The position numbers and the translations under genes were made by a program. The notes below the pieces were generated by a model. That model saw only the letters and a program-made list of their open reading frames with translations. It did no database searches and was not told the DNA's origin. From the NCBI GenBank assembly GCA_020632655.1, contig JACKFD010000004.1:1-64000 (forward strand): DNA of 64,000 nt, read 5' to 3'. Within the stretch, counting starts at the first letter, position 1. Every line of letters begins with the position of its first letter. The stretch comes from Spirochaetaceae bacterium. GTDB taxonomy: Bacteria; Myxococcota_A; UBA9160; UBA4427. Below, in pieces: positions 8,384-17,526 of the stretch.

Positions 8384-8410
8384 CGGACGATCGCGCTCGC
8401 CGGAGACCGA

Positions 8411-8483
8411 AACGCGAAGCGCGCGCCCTGCAAGCAGGACACGCGCTTCTCGTGTTCGCACGGATCGACACGCTCGCGTGTCG
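8411..8483. terminator. two hairpins between convergent genes, candidate bidirectional terminator
   Basis: The first structure pairs GAAGCGCG (8416-8423) with CGCGCTTC (8442-8449) around an inner CCTGC-AA-GCAGG hairpin. The second is a perfect 8-bp stem CGACACGC-TC-GCGTGTCG at 8466-8483. They lie in the 133-base gap between the convergent coaW and AMIN-domain genes, where terminators for both are expected. There is no clear U-tract on either strand. Confidence 0.55.
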
Positions 8484-8516
8484 GACCGCATCCAGACCTG
8501 GGTCTGCGGAGCCCGT

Positions 8517-10316
8517 TCAGTTCGGCTCCTTCAGTGCGGGCTCGGTCGCCTCTTCCTCGCCGCCCTCGCCCGGTCGCGCGAGATTGCGCACGGCGCGCTG
8601 GGTGCGGGCGATCGCGGCGCGCTGGACGCGCAGCTCCTCGGTCTGCGCGGCGACCTGTCGCTCGAGGCGGTCGCGGGCGTCGACGAGCTCGTCGCAGCGC
8701 GCCTCGAGCGCCTCCACGCGACGCGCCATCTCGCGCATCATCTGCTGGAACTCCTCGGGAATCCCGCCCATCGCCGGCATCGCGCTGCCGAGCGCCTCGT
8801 TCACCTGGTCCCGCGAGATCACTTCCATGTCGTCCATCTTGCTCTCCTCGGAGTCGTCGAACACGACGGACTCCGACTCCTTTTCGTCATCGCCGAGGAG
8901 CGTCGCCCCTCCGCCCGTGTTGCGTCCAAGGGAACCGGCCGTCGAAGCACCCGGTCCCGATGCGATCGTCTGCTCACCGTCGCCCATGAGGTCCGCGAAG
9001 GGATTCGCGTCGCTCGCGGAGACGGGCATGTCGTCGTCGCCGCCGAGGGAAGGCGCGTCCTCCGCCTCGAAGTCGACCTCGACGCCGCCGCGTCGCCGCA
9101 GCGCGATGAAGCCGCCCAGCAGGACGACGATCGCGCCGATCGCCGCGAGGCCCCAGGTCATGATGCCCGGGCCCTCGTCCGCGTCTTCCGTCACGACCAT
9201 CGGTCGCGTCGGTCGCGCCTCGGCCGGCTTCGCAGCCTGACCAGTGCCCGCGTCGGCCCGACCCTCCGTCGGCTTCGCACCGCCGGCCATGCCCTGCAGC
9301 ACGGCATCGACGTCGGCGCCGTCGACGGCCTCCGAAGCCGCATCGGCCATCGCCGTCCCGGCCTCGTCGATCGCCTCGCCGGCGCTCTCCGCCGCCTCCG
9401 CGATGGCGTCGCCCGCGGCATCCGCCTTCTCCGCAGCCGATTCGGCGAGCGCCGCAGACGCGGCCGCCGCCCGGTCCGCCGCCTCGCGTAGCGCGGCCGC
9501 TTCCTTCTCCGCCTCCGCTTCCGCGGCGGCAGCGAGCGCAGCCGCTTCGGCCTTCGCCTTCTTGCGCGCCTTCTTCGCGAGCCGCTCGGCCTCCGCTGCC
9601 GCTGCCTTCGCAGCCTCCTCGGCCTTGCGGTCCGCTTCGGCCGCCGCCTGCTTCGCGGCCTCGGCCTTCGCGTTCGCGGCGTCGCGCGCCTCGGACTCCG
9701 CCCGGGCGACCACGTCCTCGAAGGCAGCCTCGTCGCGGGTCGGCATGGCCTTCGTCGCATTGGCCGTCGTCGTGGCGGAGGTCGTCGGGCTCGTCGTGGG
9801 CGTGCTGGTCGGCGCGGGCTTCGTCGCCGTCGTCGTGGGCGTCGGCCGCGTGGCCGCCACGACGGGCGCATCGCTCGACAGGTCGAGCACGATGCGCGGC
9901 GGATTCGCGAGGATCATCTCTTTCAGTCGGAGGTCGTCCTTCGCGAGCCGGATGTGCGCGATGGCGCGGCGGCCGCTCGGCTCGACCTCGACCTGCTCGA
10001 TGAACGTCTTCTGGGATCGGATCCGCCGCGGGATCGAGCTCGCCTCGAGCGAGACGATCAGCTCCGGCGCTCCGGCCGACGCGTCCGAACGCTCGATGCG
10101 GTAGCCGGCGGCGCGATCGAGCTCGAAGACGACGCGGGTGAACTCGGGATGTCTCCCGACCCGGACCTCCACGACCTCGGCCGCCCAGCTGGGCGCCGCG
10201 GCGACGAGCAGCCCGAGCACCCAGAGCGGGACCCACGTCCTGCTCCGGCTCCCCGGGCTTCGGAGGTCGGGCGCTCGACGCCCTCCCCCGAGCTGGTTCG
10301 TCCACTGGTCCAACAT
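8517..10316 (-). CDS. AMIN-domain membrane protein with long Ala/Lys/Glu coiled coil, 599 aa
   Basis: Envelope protein. After an N-terminal hydrophobic signal or anchor at about 27-45 (WVPLWVLGLLVAAAPSWA) comes an AMIN-like domain (about 46-125; VEVRVGRHPEFTRVVFELD ... NPPRIVLDLS). AMIN domains direct amidases, PilQ and related proteins to the wall. A Thr/Pro linker, a very long Ala-rich coiled coil (about 165-310), a second transmembrane helix (about 375-398; WGLAAIGAIVVLLGGFIAL) and an acidic tail with a terminal coiled coil follow. The layout recalls FimV-like polar or pilus organisers, but no LysM was seen. ATG at 10316 follows GGGAGGTG by 10 bases; longer in-frame starts lack this. Confidence 0.75.
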   Translation of the reverse strand: MLDQWTNQLGGGRRAPDLRSPGSRSRTWVPLWVLGLLVAAAPSWAAEVVEVRVGRHPEFTRVVFELDRAAGYRIERSDASAGAPELIVSLEASSIPRRIRSQKTFIEQVEVEPSGRRAIAHIRLAKDDLRLKEMILANPPRIVLDLSSDAPVVAATRPTPTTTATKPAPTSTPTTSPTTSATTTANATKAMPTRDEAAFEDVVARAESEARDAANAKAEAAKQAAAEADRKAEEAAKAAAAEAERLAKKARKKAKAEAAALAAAAEAEAEKEAAALREAADRAAAASAALAESAAEKADAAGDAIAEAAESAGEAIDEAGTAMADAASEAVDGADVDAVLQGMAGGAKPTEGRADAGTGQAAKPAEARPTRPMVVTEDADEGPGIMTWGLAAIGAIVVLLGGFIALRRRGGVEVDFEAEDAPSLGGDDDMPVSASDANPFADLMGDGEQTIASGPGASTAGSLGRNTGGGATLLGDDEKESESVVFDDSEESKMDDMEVISRDQVNEALGSAMPAMGGIPEEFQQMMREMARRVEALEARCDELVDARDRLERQVAAQTEELRVQRAAIARTQRAVRNLARPGEGGEEEATEPALKEPN

Positions 10317-10598
10317 GACGCGCGGCACCTCCCTGTGACCCATCCGAAGGCCAGCTCGCCCACGGCGATTCCCGATCCGCAGAGCGGATTGCCGATGAAT
10401 TGCACGCGAGCGACGCACCCTCATCGGGTCGAGTCCGCCAGGGCTTGATGGAAGATCTGCGACGAAGTTGCCGGTCCGTGATCGACCGCGCCGAGCGTAG
10501 CTCGAAGCGTCGGGCCAAAGACCCTCGCCCGGCGCGCCCCCCCTGGCCCGCCCGATCCAGCCGCCCGTCGAGCTCGGTCCCGACCGCTCCGGGGAGCC

Positions 10599-11513
10599 TT
10601 ACCGGGTCGCAAATAGCCTCGCAAGTGCCTGGATTGCCTCAGCGATGCGCGGACCGTACCACGAGACCATCCTGCCGTCGATCGGATGGATGCGCCCCGT
10701 GCGCGCCGCGGCGCAATCGAGCCCCGCGAGCTCGCGCACGTCCGCCTCGCCGAAGGCCCAGGGCTCGTCCGGCAGCAGGATCAGCTCCGGGTCCGCCCGC
10801 TCGACCGCCTCGAGCGTGACGATCGGGTAGCGCCGGTCCGGGCGCCGGGGATCGGGGCCGGTCGGGAATACGTTGCGCCCACCGCAGAGCGTGATCAGGT
10901 CGTGGATGTAGGTGTCGGCCCCGATCGTCATCCAGGGATCCCGCCAGATCGGGCAGAAGACCCGCGGCCCGGGCGAGGCCCCCGCAGCTTCGCCGACCGG
11001 CCAACCCGGCCCGACCGGCGAGGATGCGGCGGCCGCCTCGGCCCGCTCGAGCGCCGCGAAGACGGGCGCGACGTGCCGGGCGATCGCGTCCTCCGCGGCC
11101 CCGAGGCGGGCCAGGTCGCGCAGCAGCTCGGCGCCTTCGCGGACGCGGCGGGGGTAGGTCAGCCAGAGGTCGATGCCCCGTTCGGCGAGGGCGCGCACGA
11201 CGCGGGGCGTATTCTCCTCGCGGTTCCCGATCACGAGCCCGGGTCGGAGGGCGGCGATCGCCTCGACGTCGGCGTCCTTCGTGCCCCCGAGCCGTGGGAG
11301 TCCGTCGAAGGCGCCCGGTGGCTCGACGCAGTATTCCGTCACCCCGACCAGCCGATCGCCCAGCCCGAGCACGACCAGCGCCTCGGAGAGGCTCGGCACC
11401 AGGCTCACGACGCGCCGCGGGGGCGACGCGACGAAGGCCGCAGGAAGCGACGTGTGGACGCGGGGATGCGCGAGCAGCGCCGCGCGATCCCGATCCGGCT
11501 CCTCGCGCCCCAT
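10599..11513 (-). CDS. BtuF/TroA-like helical-backbone metal receptor without signal peptide, 304 aa
   Basis: The two-lobed fold of periplasmic cobalamin/siderophore-binding proteins is visible: RRVVSLVPSLSEALVVLG, VGVTEYCVEPP, IAALRPGLVIGN in the first lobe, a linking helix, then WMTIGADTYIHDLITLCGG and ADPELILLPDEPWAF in the second. There is no signal peptide or lipobox before the fold starts at about residue 30. The protein therefore probably stays in the cytoplasm, unlike classical BtuF. It follows the two arsA genes with a 9-base gap and is presumably co-transcribed. The ligand (cobalamin or another tetrapyrrole, or iron chelate) cannot be told from sequence. Confidence 0.8.
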   Translation of the reverse strand: MGREEPDRDRAALLAHPRVHTSLPAAFVASPPRRVVSLVPSLSEALVVLGLGDRLVGVTEYCVEPPGAFDGLPRLGGTKDADVEAIAALRPGLVIGNREENTPRVVRALAERGIDLWLTYPRRVREGAELLRDLARLGAAEDAIARHVAPVFAALERAEAAAASSPVGPGWPVGEAAGASPGPRVFCPIWRDPWMTIGADTYIHDLITLCGGRNVFPTGPDPRRPDRRYPIVTLEAVERADPELILLPDEPWAFGEADVRELAGLDCAAARTGRIHPIDGRMVSWYGPRIAEAIQALARLFATR

Positions 11514-11522
11514 CGCCCGGCC

Positions 11523-12695
11523 TCAAGCCTCGCCGCGCTCGCCGAAGACGATTTCGAGCACGGGCTCCTGCAGCCGCACCCGCTCGATCGGCCGACCGGC
11601 GAGGGAGTCGGGTAGCGAGATCGTCCGCCGACCGTCGCGCACGCGCAGATGCAGGTCGTGGCCGCGGGCGAGCACGTCGATCTCCTCCTTCGAGATGCCG
11701 GGCAGATCGATCTCGAGGCGCGTGCGGCCGCCGCCGCGTCGGATGCGGATCGGTCGCCCCTCGGCGAGGCGCGCCGCCGGATCGATGTCGCCAAACAGAT
11801 CCCGTCCGAGCGCCTCGAGCGCGTCGACTCCGATCACCTCCCGCGGCTGGAGCGGAACGCGCCGGATCGGCACGGGGAAGCTCGCCTCGATCGCCGCGAG
11901 CTCCTCGCGCTCGAGCGCGAGCCAGCGCTCGAAGTAGCCGCCCCCGACCGCCTCGGGCATCACGCGATTGACGAGCACGGCGTCCGTCGCGACGCCGTAG
12001 AGCGAGAGGTAGGCGAAGGAGCGCCGCGTCTCGTCGACGATCACCCGGGTCGGGTTCACGACCAGCCGCGCGCTCGTGCGCGCCTCGTCGAGCAGGATCC
12101 GCCGGACGTCGTCGATCTCTTCGTAGAGGCGCTCGAAGGCGTCGAAGAAGTCCTCGCGCGGGATCAGCCGACCGGCCTCGAAGCCCCGCATCAATGGCCG
12201 CAGCAGCCGCGCCCCGCGCCGCTCGAGGTCGAAGAAATGCTCCATGAAGATGCGCAGCGCATCGGGGAAGCGCAGCATTCGCAGGGTCGAGCCCGTCGGC
12301 GCGCAGTCGACGATGCAGAGGTCGAAGTCGCCGGTCTGCTCGACCTCGCGCACGGCGCGCAGGGCGACGAGCTCTTCGATGCCGGGGAAGGCGAGCAGCT
12401 CCTCGGCGACGAGCGCGTCCGCCTCCTCGCGCAGCAGCTCCCGAAGCCAGGCCTGCACGCTCTGCCAGCCGCGATCGAGCTCGACCTGGGCGCGGATCTC
12501 GCGGGCCCAGACGCCCGGGGTGACGCGTCGCGCGTTCGGGCCGACGGGGCTCGCGAGGGCATCGGCGAGGCTATGCGCGGGGTCGGTCGAGAGTACGCAG
12601 ACGCGATGGCCGTGGCGCGCGGCGGCCAGCGCCGACGCGAGGGCGAGGGTCGTCTTGCCGACGCCGCCCTTGCCGGTATGCAGCAGCACCCTCAT
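11523..12695 (-). CDS. ArsA/Get3-family ATPase with C-terminal HSP20-like domain, 390 aa
   Basis: Deviant-Walker ATPase of the ArsA/Get3 class. The P-loop GKGGVGKTT is at residues 8-16, the A-loop/Switch I region at STDPAHSLADAL, and Switch II at IVDCAPTGSTLRML. The last 90 residues form the HSP20-like beta domain found in bacterial ArsA homologues (RTRLEIDLPGISKEEIDVL ... LRVRDGRRTISLP). It lacks the Cys residues typical of metalloid-sensing ArsA, so arsenite transport is unlikely. Its ATG overlaps the upstream paralogue's stop (ATGA), giving a coupled pair that could form a heterodimer. Substrate or cargo is unknown. Confidence 0.88.
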   Translation of the reverse strand: MRVLLHTGKGGVGKTTLALASALAAARHGHRVCVLSTDPAHSLADALASPVGPNARRVTPGVWAREIRAQVELDRGWQSVQAWLRELLREEADALVAEELLAFPGIEELVALRAVREVEQTGDFDLCIVDCAPTGSTLRMLRFPDALRIFMEHFFDLERRGARLLRPLMRGFEAGRLIPREDFFDAFERLYEEIDDVRRILLDEARTSARLVVNPTRVIVDETRRSFAYLSLYGVATDAVLVNRVMPEAVGGGYFERWLALEREELAAIEASFPVPIRRVPLQPREVIGVDALEALGRDLFGDIDPAARLAEGRPIRIRRGGGRTRLEIDLPGISKEEIDVLARGHDLHLRVRDGRRTISLPDSLAGRPIERVRLQEPVLEIVFGERGEA

Positions 12696-13876
12696 GCGGC
12701 GGGCGCCTCCGCGAGCGCGAAGGAGACGACGAGCTCACCTCCGTGATAGGCGACGCCCGACACGTCGAGCTTCGCGAGGCCCGTCGGCAGGGCGATCTTG
12801 CGCCGCGCGCCCTCGAAGCCGACGACCAGCTCGTCGTCGACCCGCGCGACCTCGAGCGCCCCGGGATCGACCCCGGGCAGCGGCAGACGAAGCCGGCCAC
12901 CTTCAGCGTCCCGCTCGAAGCGCAGTCGCGCCGACTCCCCGAGCCGCGCCGCCGGATCGCGCTCGCCGAAGAGCGCCCGGCCATGGGCCGCGAGCGCTTC
13001 GAGCCCACGCACCTCGTCGGGCTGGAGCGGCGCCTCGAGGCAGGCAAGGGGCGCGAAGATCCGCTCGACCTCGGCGCGGCGGGCGGCCTGCGCGGGGCCC
13101 CACGCGCGAAAGAAGTCCTCGCGCAGCGCCGCCTCGGGCAGCATGCGGTTCAGCACGACGGCGTCGCTCGCGAGCTGGAAGAGGCAGAGCTCCGTGAGCG
13201 CACGCCGCGCCTCGTCGATCACCATCGACTCCGGCGTCACGACCAGGCGCACGCTCGTGCTCCGCCCCAGCAGCCGCGCCCGCAACCGGTGCAGCGTGCG
13301 GTAGAGCAGCTCCTCGGCCTCGGCGTAGACCCCCGGCGAGGGCAGCGGCACGCCGACCAGGCCGCGCGCCAGCGGCTCGACGACGTGGGCCGCGGCGCGC
13401 TGGAGCCGGAGCAGCCAGCGCAGCCCCCCGTGCATCAGCTCCGGTAGCGTCACGAGACGGAGGGTGCTGCCCGTCGGCGCGCAGTCGACGACGATCAGGT
13501 CGTAGTCGCCGCTCTGCGCCCAGGACTCCACGCAGACGAGTGTCGCCAGCTCCTCGGCGCCGGGCAGCAGCGCCAGCTCCTCCGCCAGGACCTCATCCAT
13601 CCCCTGATGCCGAAGCAGATCGACGGCGTAGGCGCGCACGCGCCCCCAGACCGTATCGACGACGTGCCGCGCATCGACCTCGAGCGCGTCGAAGCGGGCG
13701 CCCAGACGGCGCGGCTCGGCTCCGAGCCGCTCGCCGAGCACGTCGCCGAGGCTATGCGCGGCGTCGGCCGAGACGACGAGGCTGCGAAGCCCGCGCTCCG
13801 CCGCGAGCGCAGCCGTCGCCGCGGCGGTCGTCGTCTTGCCGACGCCACCCTTGCCCGTGTAGAGGAGCAGCCGCAT
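12692..13876 (-). CDS. ArsA/Get3-family ATPase with C-terminal HSP20-like domain, 394 aa
   Basis: Paralogue of the following gene and first in the operon. P-loop GKGGVGKTTT at residues 8-17, VVSADAAHSLGDVL as the Switch I region, VVDCAPTGSTLRL as Switch II, and a C-terminal HSP20-like domain (GGRLRLPLPGVDPGALEVA ... KIALPTGLAKLDVSGVAY). The two paralogues align along their full length, so the pair arose by old tandem duplication. Tandem ArsA genes of this sort are known in actinobacteria and other phyla. Position upstream of a tetrapyrrole-receptor-like gene suggests a shared role in handling a cofactor or membrane cargo; this is inference. Confidence 0.88.
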   Translation of the reverse strand: MRLLLYTGKGGVGKTTTAAATAALAAERGLRSLVVSADAAHSLGDVLGERLGAEPRRLGARFDALEVDARHVVDTVWGRVRAYAVDLLRHQGMDEVLAEELALLPGAEELATLVCVESWAQSGDYDLIVVDCAPTGSTLRLVTLPELMHGGLRWLLRLQRAAAHVVEPLARGLVGVPLPSPGVYAEAEELLYRTLHRLRARLLGRSTSVRLVVTPESMVIDEARRALTELCLFQLASDAVVLNRMLPEAALREDFFRAWGPAQAARRAEVERIFAPLACLEAPLQPDEVRGLEALAAHGRALFGERDPAARLGESARLRFERDAEGGRLRLPLPGVDPGALEVARVDDELVVGFEGARRKIALPTGLAKLDVSGVAYHGGELVVSFALAEAPAA

Positions 13877-13910
13877 CGCGCGAAGGTATCACCTCGCGCT
13901 CGCCCCTCCG

Positions 13911-14477
13911 CTAGGTCGCGACCGCCCGCAGCTCCGACCGCCCCATCGCCGCGCCGAGCTCGGCCCAGCGACGCGCCGGGCGCTCGGTCCAGCGATGGTC
14001 GCAGTGCAGACACTCGACGAGCCGGAGCCGGCCGCCGTGCAGCACCTCGTCCGCCGCCAGCTTCGCGCTCGCACAGACGGGACAGGAGGCTTCGGCGCCC
14101 ACCACGCCGAGCGCGCGGAGGCCGCGCCCCGCGTCGACCGTCGGGCCGGCCGGCACCACGTCGCCCGAACGAGCGATCGACGCGCCGCATCCGGGCGAAA
14201 CACCCTCGTCGCGCGCGTGAACGCCACGACCCGAGCGTATCGGTGCGCCGACGGCCGGCACGCGTCCCCACATCCGCTCGACGCGCGCCCGCTCCGCCGC
14301 CCGCCGCTCCCGCAGACGCTGTCGGTCGCGCGCGCTCGCCAACCCGCTCCGCGATCGGGATCGCCCCGGAGCCGGGCCCGGGCCCGGGCCCGAAGGCCGG
14401 GCCGTGCGGCGACCCGACGGATCAGAGCGATCCGCTTCCGGCTCGATGCTTCCGTCGACGCTTCCGACTCGTCCCAT
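13911..14477 (-). CDS. zinc-ribbon protein, 188 aa
   Basis: The C-terminal 65 residues form a zinc ribbon with CPVC (SCPVCASAKLAADEV) and CLHC (VECLHCDHRW), a spacing suited to one Zn. The rest is Arg/Pro/Gly-rich with a basic helical patch (RDRQRLRERRAAERAR). ATG at 14477 was chosen because GGGAGGAGG stands 7 bases upstream; a longer frame has no such site. No family is recognised. A nucleic-acid-linked role is possible but unsupported. It is in the same direction as the arsA operon and ends 34 bases before it. Confidence 0.65.
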   Translation of the reverse strand: MGRVGSVDGSIEPEADRSDPSGRRTARPSGPGPGPAPGRSRSRSGLASARDRQRLRERRAAERARVERMWGRVPAVGAPIRSGRGVHARDEGVSPGCGASIARSGDVVPAGPTVDAGRGLRALGVVGAEASCPVCASAKLAADEVLHGGRLRLVECLHCDHRWTERPARRWAELGAAMGRSELRAVAT

Positions 14478-14799
14478 GTGCAGACCCTCCTCCCGTACGA
14501 CGCGTTCTCCGTACGGATGCCTCTTCGATGCTCCGACGTCGGGTCGCGTTCTCCGCGGCACGGCGCCGATCGCGGGCCGCGCGGCGCGCCGATCCGGGAG
14601 CGGCAGCCTCGATCGCGTCACGACGGCGGACGACCCGCCGCGCGGCCCCGGTCGGAGGCGACTCCTGGGGGTGAGCGCTCCCGACCGTTCGGAAGATGGG
14701 GGCCGGCCGTGACGAGAACGGTCACACGCCTCGGGCGGATTCTTGGGTACGCGGGGGAGCCGTCGTGAGGCGGCGGTGGATCGCCCCGGCCGGCGCGCG
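14478..14799. other. intergenic region without a supported gene
   Basis: Between the acyl-CoA ligase stop and the zinc-ribbon gene start, both on the minus strand. It should contain the zinc-ribbon gene promoter. A CGTACG pair (about 14497 and 14513) and a GTGAC/GTCAC inverted repeat near 14710-14726 are visible; neither resembles a known operator. No ORF with a ribosome binding site was found. Confidence 0.5.
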
Positions 14800-16302
14800 T
14801 CAGGCGTCGCGCAGCTCGCGCTTCAGGATCTTGCCCGTCGGGCCCTTCGGCAGGGCGTCGACGATCTCCACGATTCGCGGGTACTTGTAGGCCGCGAGCC
14901 GGTCCTTGCAGAACGCGATCAGGTCCTCGGCCGTCGCCTTCGCGTCCGGACGCAGGGCCACGACCGCCTTGACCTCTTCGCCGTGGCTCTCGTGGGGCAC
15001 GCCGATCACGGCGGCCTCGACGACGTCCTCGTGCTCGTAGAGCACCTCTTCGACCTCGCGCGGATAGACGTTGAATCCGCCGCGCAGGATCATGTCCTTC
15101 TTGCGGTCGACGATCCAATAGCAGCCGTCACCGTCGCGGTAGCCGATGTCGCCCGTGTGGAACCAGCCGCCACGCAAGGTCTCGGCGTTCGCGTCGGGCC
15201 GATTCAGGTAGCCCTTCATGACGTTGTGCCCACGGATGCAGATCTCGCCGCGCTCGCCGTCGGGCAGGGGCTCGTCCCGGTCGTTCACGATGCACATCTC
15301 GACGCCCCAGACCGGGTAGCCGATCGAGCCCGCCTTGCGCGGCTTGCCGAACATGTTGAAGCTCGCGACCGGCGAGGTCTCCGAGAGGCCGAAGCCCTCG
15401 AGGATCTCGACGTTGAACTTCTCCTCGAAGGCGTTCATGACCTCGACGGGCATCGGCGCGCCGCCCGTCATGCAGCCCAGCAGACTCGAGACGTCGTAGG
15501 CGCGATCGCCGCGATGGTGCAGCATGGCGAAGTACATCGTCGGCACGCCGGCGAAGATCGTGAGACGATCGCGCTCGATCAGCTCGAAGGCGTCCTCGGG
15601 TGTGAAGCGCGGCAGGAGCGTGATGCTTCCGCCGGCGGCGATCAGACCGTTCTGGATCACGGTCTGCCCGAAGGAGTGGAAGAGGGGCAGCGTCGCGAGG
15701 GCGCGATGGGGCTCGTCGCTCCGGGGCATCAGCTTCGGCACGACGACGGCGCAGTTCAGCAGCAGGTTCGAGTGCGTGAGCTCGGCGCCCTTCGGCTTGC
15801 CCGTCGTGCCGGAGGTGTAGAGGATGACGGCCGTGTCCTGCGGCGAGGTCGGATGCACCGTCTCGACCGGCTCGTGCTTCGCCATCGCGCCGATCGTGTC
15901 GGCATCGCCGTCGCCGGCCGCGAGGACGACCGGCACCTCGACGGCCTTCGCGCCTTCGCGGCCCGCCTTCTCGAAGAGCGGGTGCACGACGAGCAGCCGT
16001 GCCTCGGAGTCCTGCAGGAAGTACGTGACTTCCGGCGCGGCGGCGAGCACGTTGATCGGGACGACCGAGGCGCCCGCGTAGAGGATGCCGAAGTAGGCGA
16101 TCGTGAACTCGGGCACGTTCGGCACGAGCAGAGCGACCTTGTCGCCGGGCTCGATGCCCCGGGCGCGCAGGCTGGCGGCGACGCCGCGGGCTGCGCGATC
16201 GAGGTCGGCGTAGCGGAGCGCGAGGTCGCCGGCGCGCAGGACGATGGCGTCGGGCTGCTCGTGCGCGTTCGCGCGGAGGATCGATCCGAGATTCAGGTGC
16301 AT
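14800..16302 (-). CDS. long-chain acyl-CoA ligase (AMP-forming, FadD-like), 500 aa
   Basis: Activates a carboxylic acid to its CoA thioester through an acyl-adenylate. The core motifs are all present: A3 P-loop LYTSGTTGKPKGAELTH at about 165-182, A5 GFGLSETSPV, A7 WFHTGDIGYRDGDG, A8 DRKKDMILRGGFNVYPREVE and the A10 lysine region PKGPTGKILKREL at the C-terminus. Length is normal for a soluble ligase. The first residues (MHLNLGSILRANAHEQPDA) are a complete family start, and GGGAGAG stands about 9 bases before the ATG. Chain-length preference cannot be read from the sequence. It is divergent from the parvulin gene. Confidence 0.9.
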   Translation of the reverse strand: MHLNLGSILRANAHEQPDAIVLRAGDLALRYADLDRAARGVAASLRARGIEPGDKVALLVPNVPEFTIAYFGILYAGASVVPINVLAAAPEVTYFLQDSEARLLVVHPLFEKAGREGAKAVEVPVVLAAGDGDADTIGAMAKHEPVETVHPTSPQDTAVILYTSGTTGKPKGAELTHSNLLLNCAVVVPKLMPRSDEPHRALATLPLFHSFGQTVIQNGLIAAGGSITLLPRFTPEDAFELIERDRLTIFAGVPTMYFAMLHHRGDRAYDVSSLLGCMTGGAPMPVEVMNAFEEKFNVEILEGFGLSETSPVASFNMFGKPRKAGSIGYPVWGVEMCIVNDRDEPLPDGERGEICIRGHNVMKGYLNRPDANAETLRGGWFHTGDIGYRDGDGCYWIVDRKKDMILRGGFNVYPREVEEVLYEHEDVVEAAVIGVPHESHGEEVKAVVALRPDAKATAEDLIAFCKDRLAAYKYPRIVEIVDALPKGPTGKILKRELRDA

Positions 16303-16502
16303 GACGGCGGACTCTCCCGGCCTTCCAGGCGAGGGAATCTAGTGCGGGGGCTCCACGCGCGCGAGGCGAAGGGGCGTACGCGGCGTCGAGCGGGGTCGCC
16401 TCGGCGTCTGCCATCGCGATCGGGCGCCTGGGGTATGCTGCGGCGCGCCGACGTCGCTCGACGTGCGAGCGAGCGGCCGGCTCGCGATCGGGCCGAGCTT
16501 CC

Positions 16503-17507
16503 GTGCCCGAGGAGACCGCCCTGTCGGAATCGCGTCCCGCGCAGCCTGCCCGCCCCAGCCGGAGGGCGACCGGGCTGCTGCTGGCCGGCGCGGCGACCGG
16601 GCTCGCGCTCGCGAGCTTCGGCCTCGTCGAGCCTCGACACGCCGATCCCGATCTCCCCGCGGAGGTCGCCGCACGCGTGGGCGAGCGGGTGATCCGCCGG
16701 GTCGACTACGAGCGCGTGCTGGCGGGCGTCGAGAGCGATCTGCGCGGGTCGGTCGACGAGGCGATGCGACGTCGGGTGCTCGAGCGGATGATCGACGAGG
16801 AGCTGCTCGTCCAGCGCGCGCTCGACCTCGGCCTCGCCGCCGTCGATCGCCGCGTGCGCGGCGAGCTGACTTCGAGCCTGATCGATTCGATCGTGAGCGA
16901 GGCGGATGCCGAGGAGCCGACGGCCGAGGAGGTCGCCCGGCACTACGAGCGCAACCTCGATTTCTTCACGCGGCCCGGGCGGCTGCGGGTCCGAACGCTC
17001 TACTTCGCGCCGCGGACGGCCGGGCGCGACGTGGGCCGCGGGGCGATGGGCGCGGAAGTGGCTCGGGCGCAGGATCCGCTCGAGCGGGCGCGCACCGCCG
17101 CCGCGCGGCTCTCGGCGGGCGAGCCCTGGCCCGCGGTCGAGCAGGCGCTGGCCGACCCGCAGATCTCACCGCCCCCCGACGTGTTGCTGCCACCGGCCAA
17201 GGTTCGCGACTACGTCGGACCGACGTTGCTCGAGGTCGCGACCGGGCTCGAGGTCGGCGTCTGGAGCGAGCCGATCGAGACGGGCGGCGGGGTGCGGCTC
17301 GTGCGGGTCGAGGAGCGCGAGGCCCCGAGTGCGCCGCCCCTCGCGGAGATCGAGGATCTCGTGCGGCAGGATCTCGTGCGGCGACGAGGGGACGAGGCCC
17401 TGCGTGACTACCTCGACACGCTCCGGGCCGAGACGCCCATCGAGATCGACGAGTCGATCTTCGCCGGGCTGGAGTCACCACCCGCCGACCCGCCGGCGAT
17501 GGAATGA
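16503..17507 (+). CDS. parvulin-type peptidyl-prolyl isomerase (PpiC/SurA-like), 334 aa
   Basis: Envelope folding helper. An N-terminal membrane anchor or signal (about 22-40; TGLLLAGAATGLALASFGL) is followed by a SurA_N-like helical region (VARVGERVIRRVDYERVL ... RMIDEELLVQRALDLGL) and a degenerate parvulin domain (about 160-285) with RLRVRTLYF, AGEPWPAVEQALADP and GVWSEPIETGGGVRLVRV, then a C-terminal helix (DLVRRRGDEALRDYLDTLR). Several catalytic parvulin residues are not obvious, so it may act as a chaperone only. The start is a GTG; no strong ribosome site was seen. It faces the TetR gene tail to tail. Confidence 0.8.
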   Translation: MPEETALSESRPAQPARPSRRATGLLLAGAATGLALASFGLVEPRHADPDLPAEVAARVGERVIRRVDYERVLAGVESDLRGSVDEAMRRRVLERMIDEELLVQRALDLGLAAVDRRVRGELTSSLIDSIVSEADAEEPTAEEVARHYERNLDFFTRPGRLRVRTLYFAPRTAGRDVGRGAMGAEVARAQDPLERARTAAARLSAGEPWPAVEQALADPQISPPPDVLLPPAKVRDYVGPTLLEVATGLEVGVWSEPIETGGGVRLVRVEEREAPSAPPLAEIEDLVRQDLVRRRGDEALRDYLDTLRAETPIEIDESIFAGLESPPADPPAME

Positions 17508-17526
17508 TCCCCGACGGCGCGTCCGC

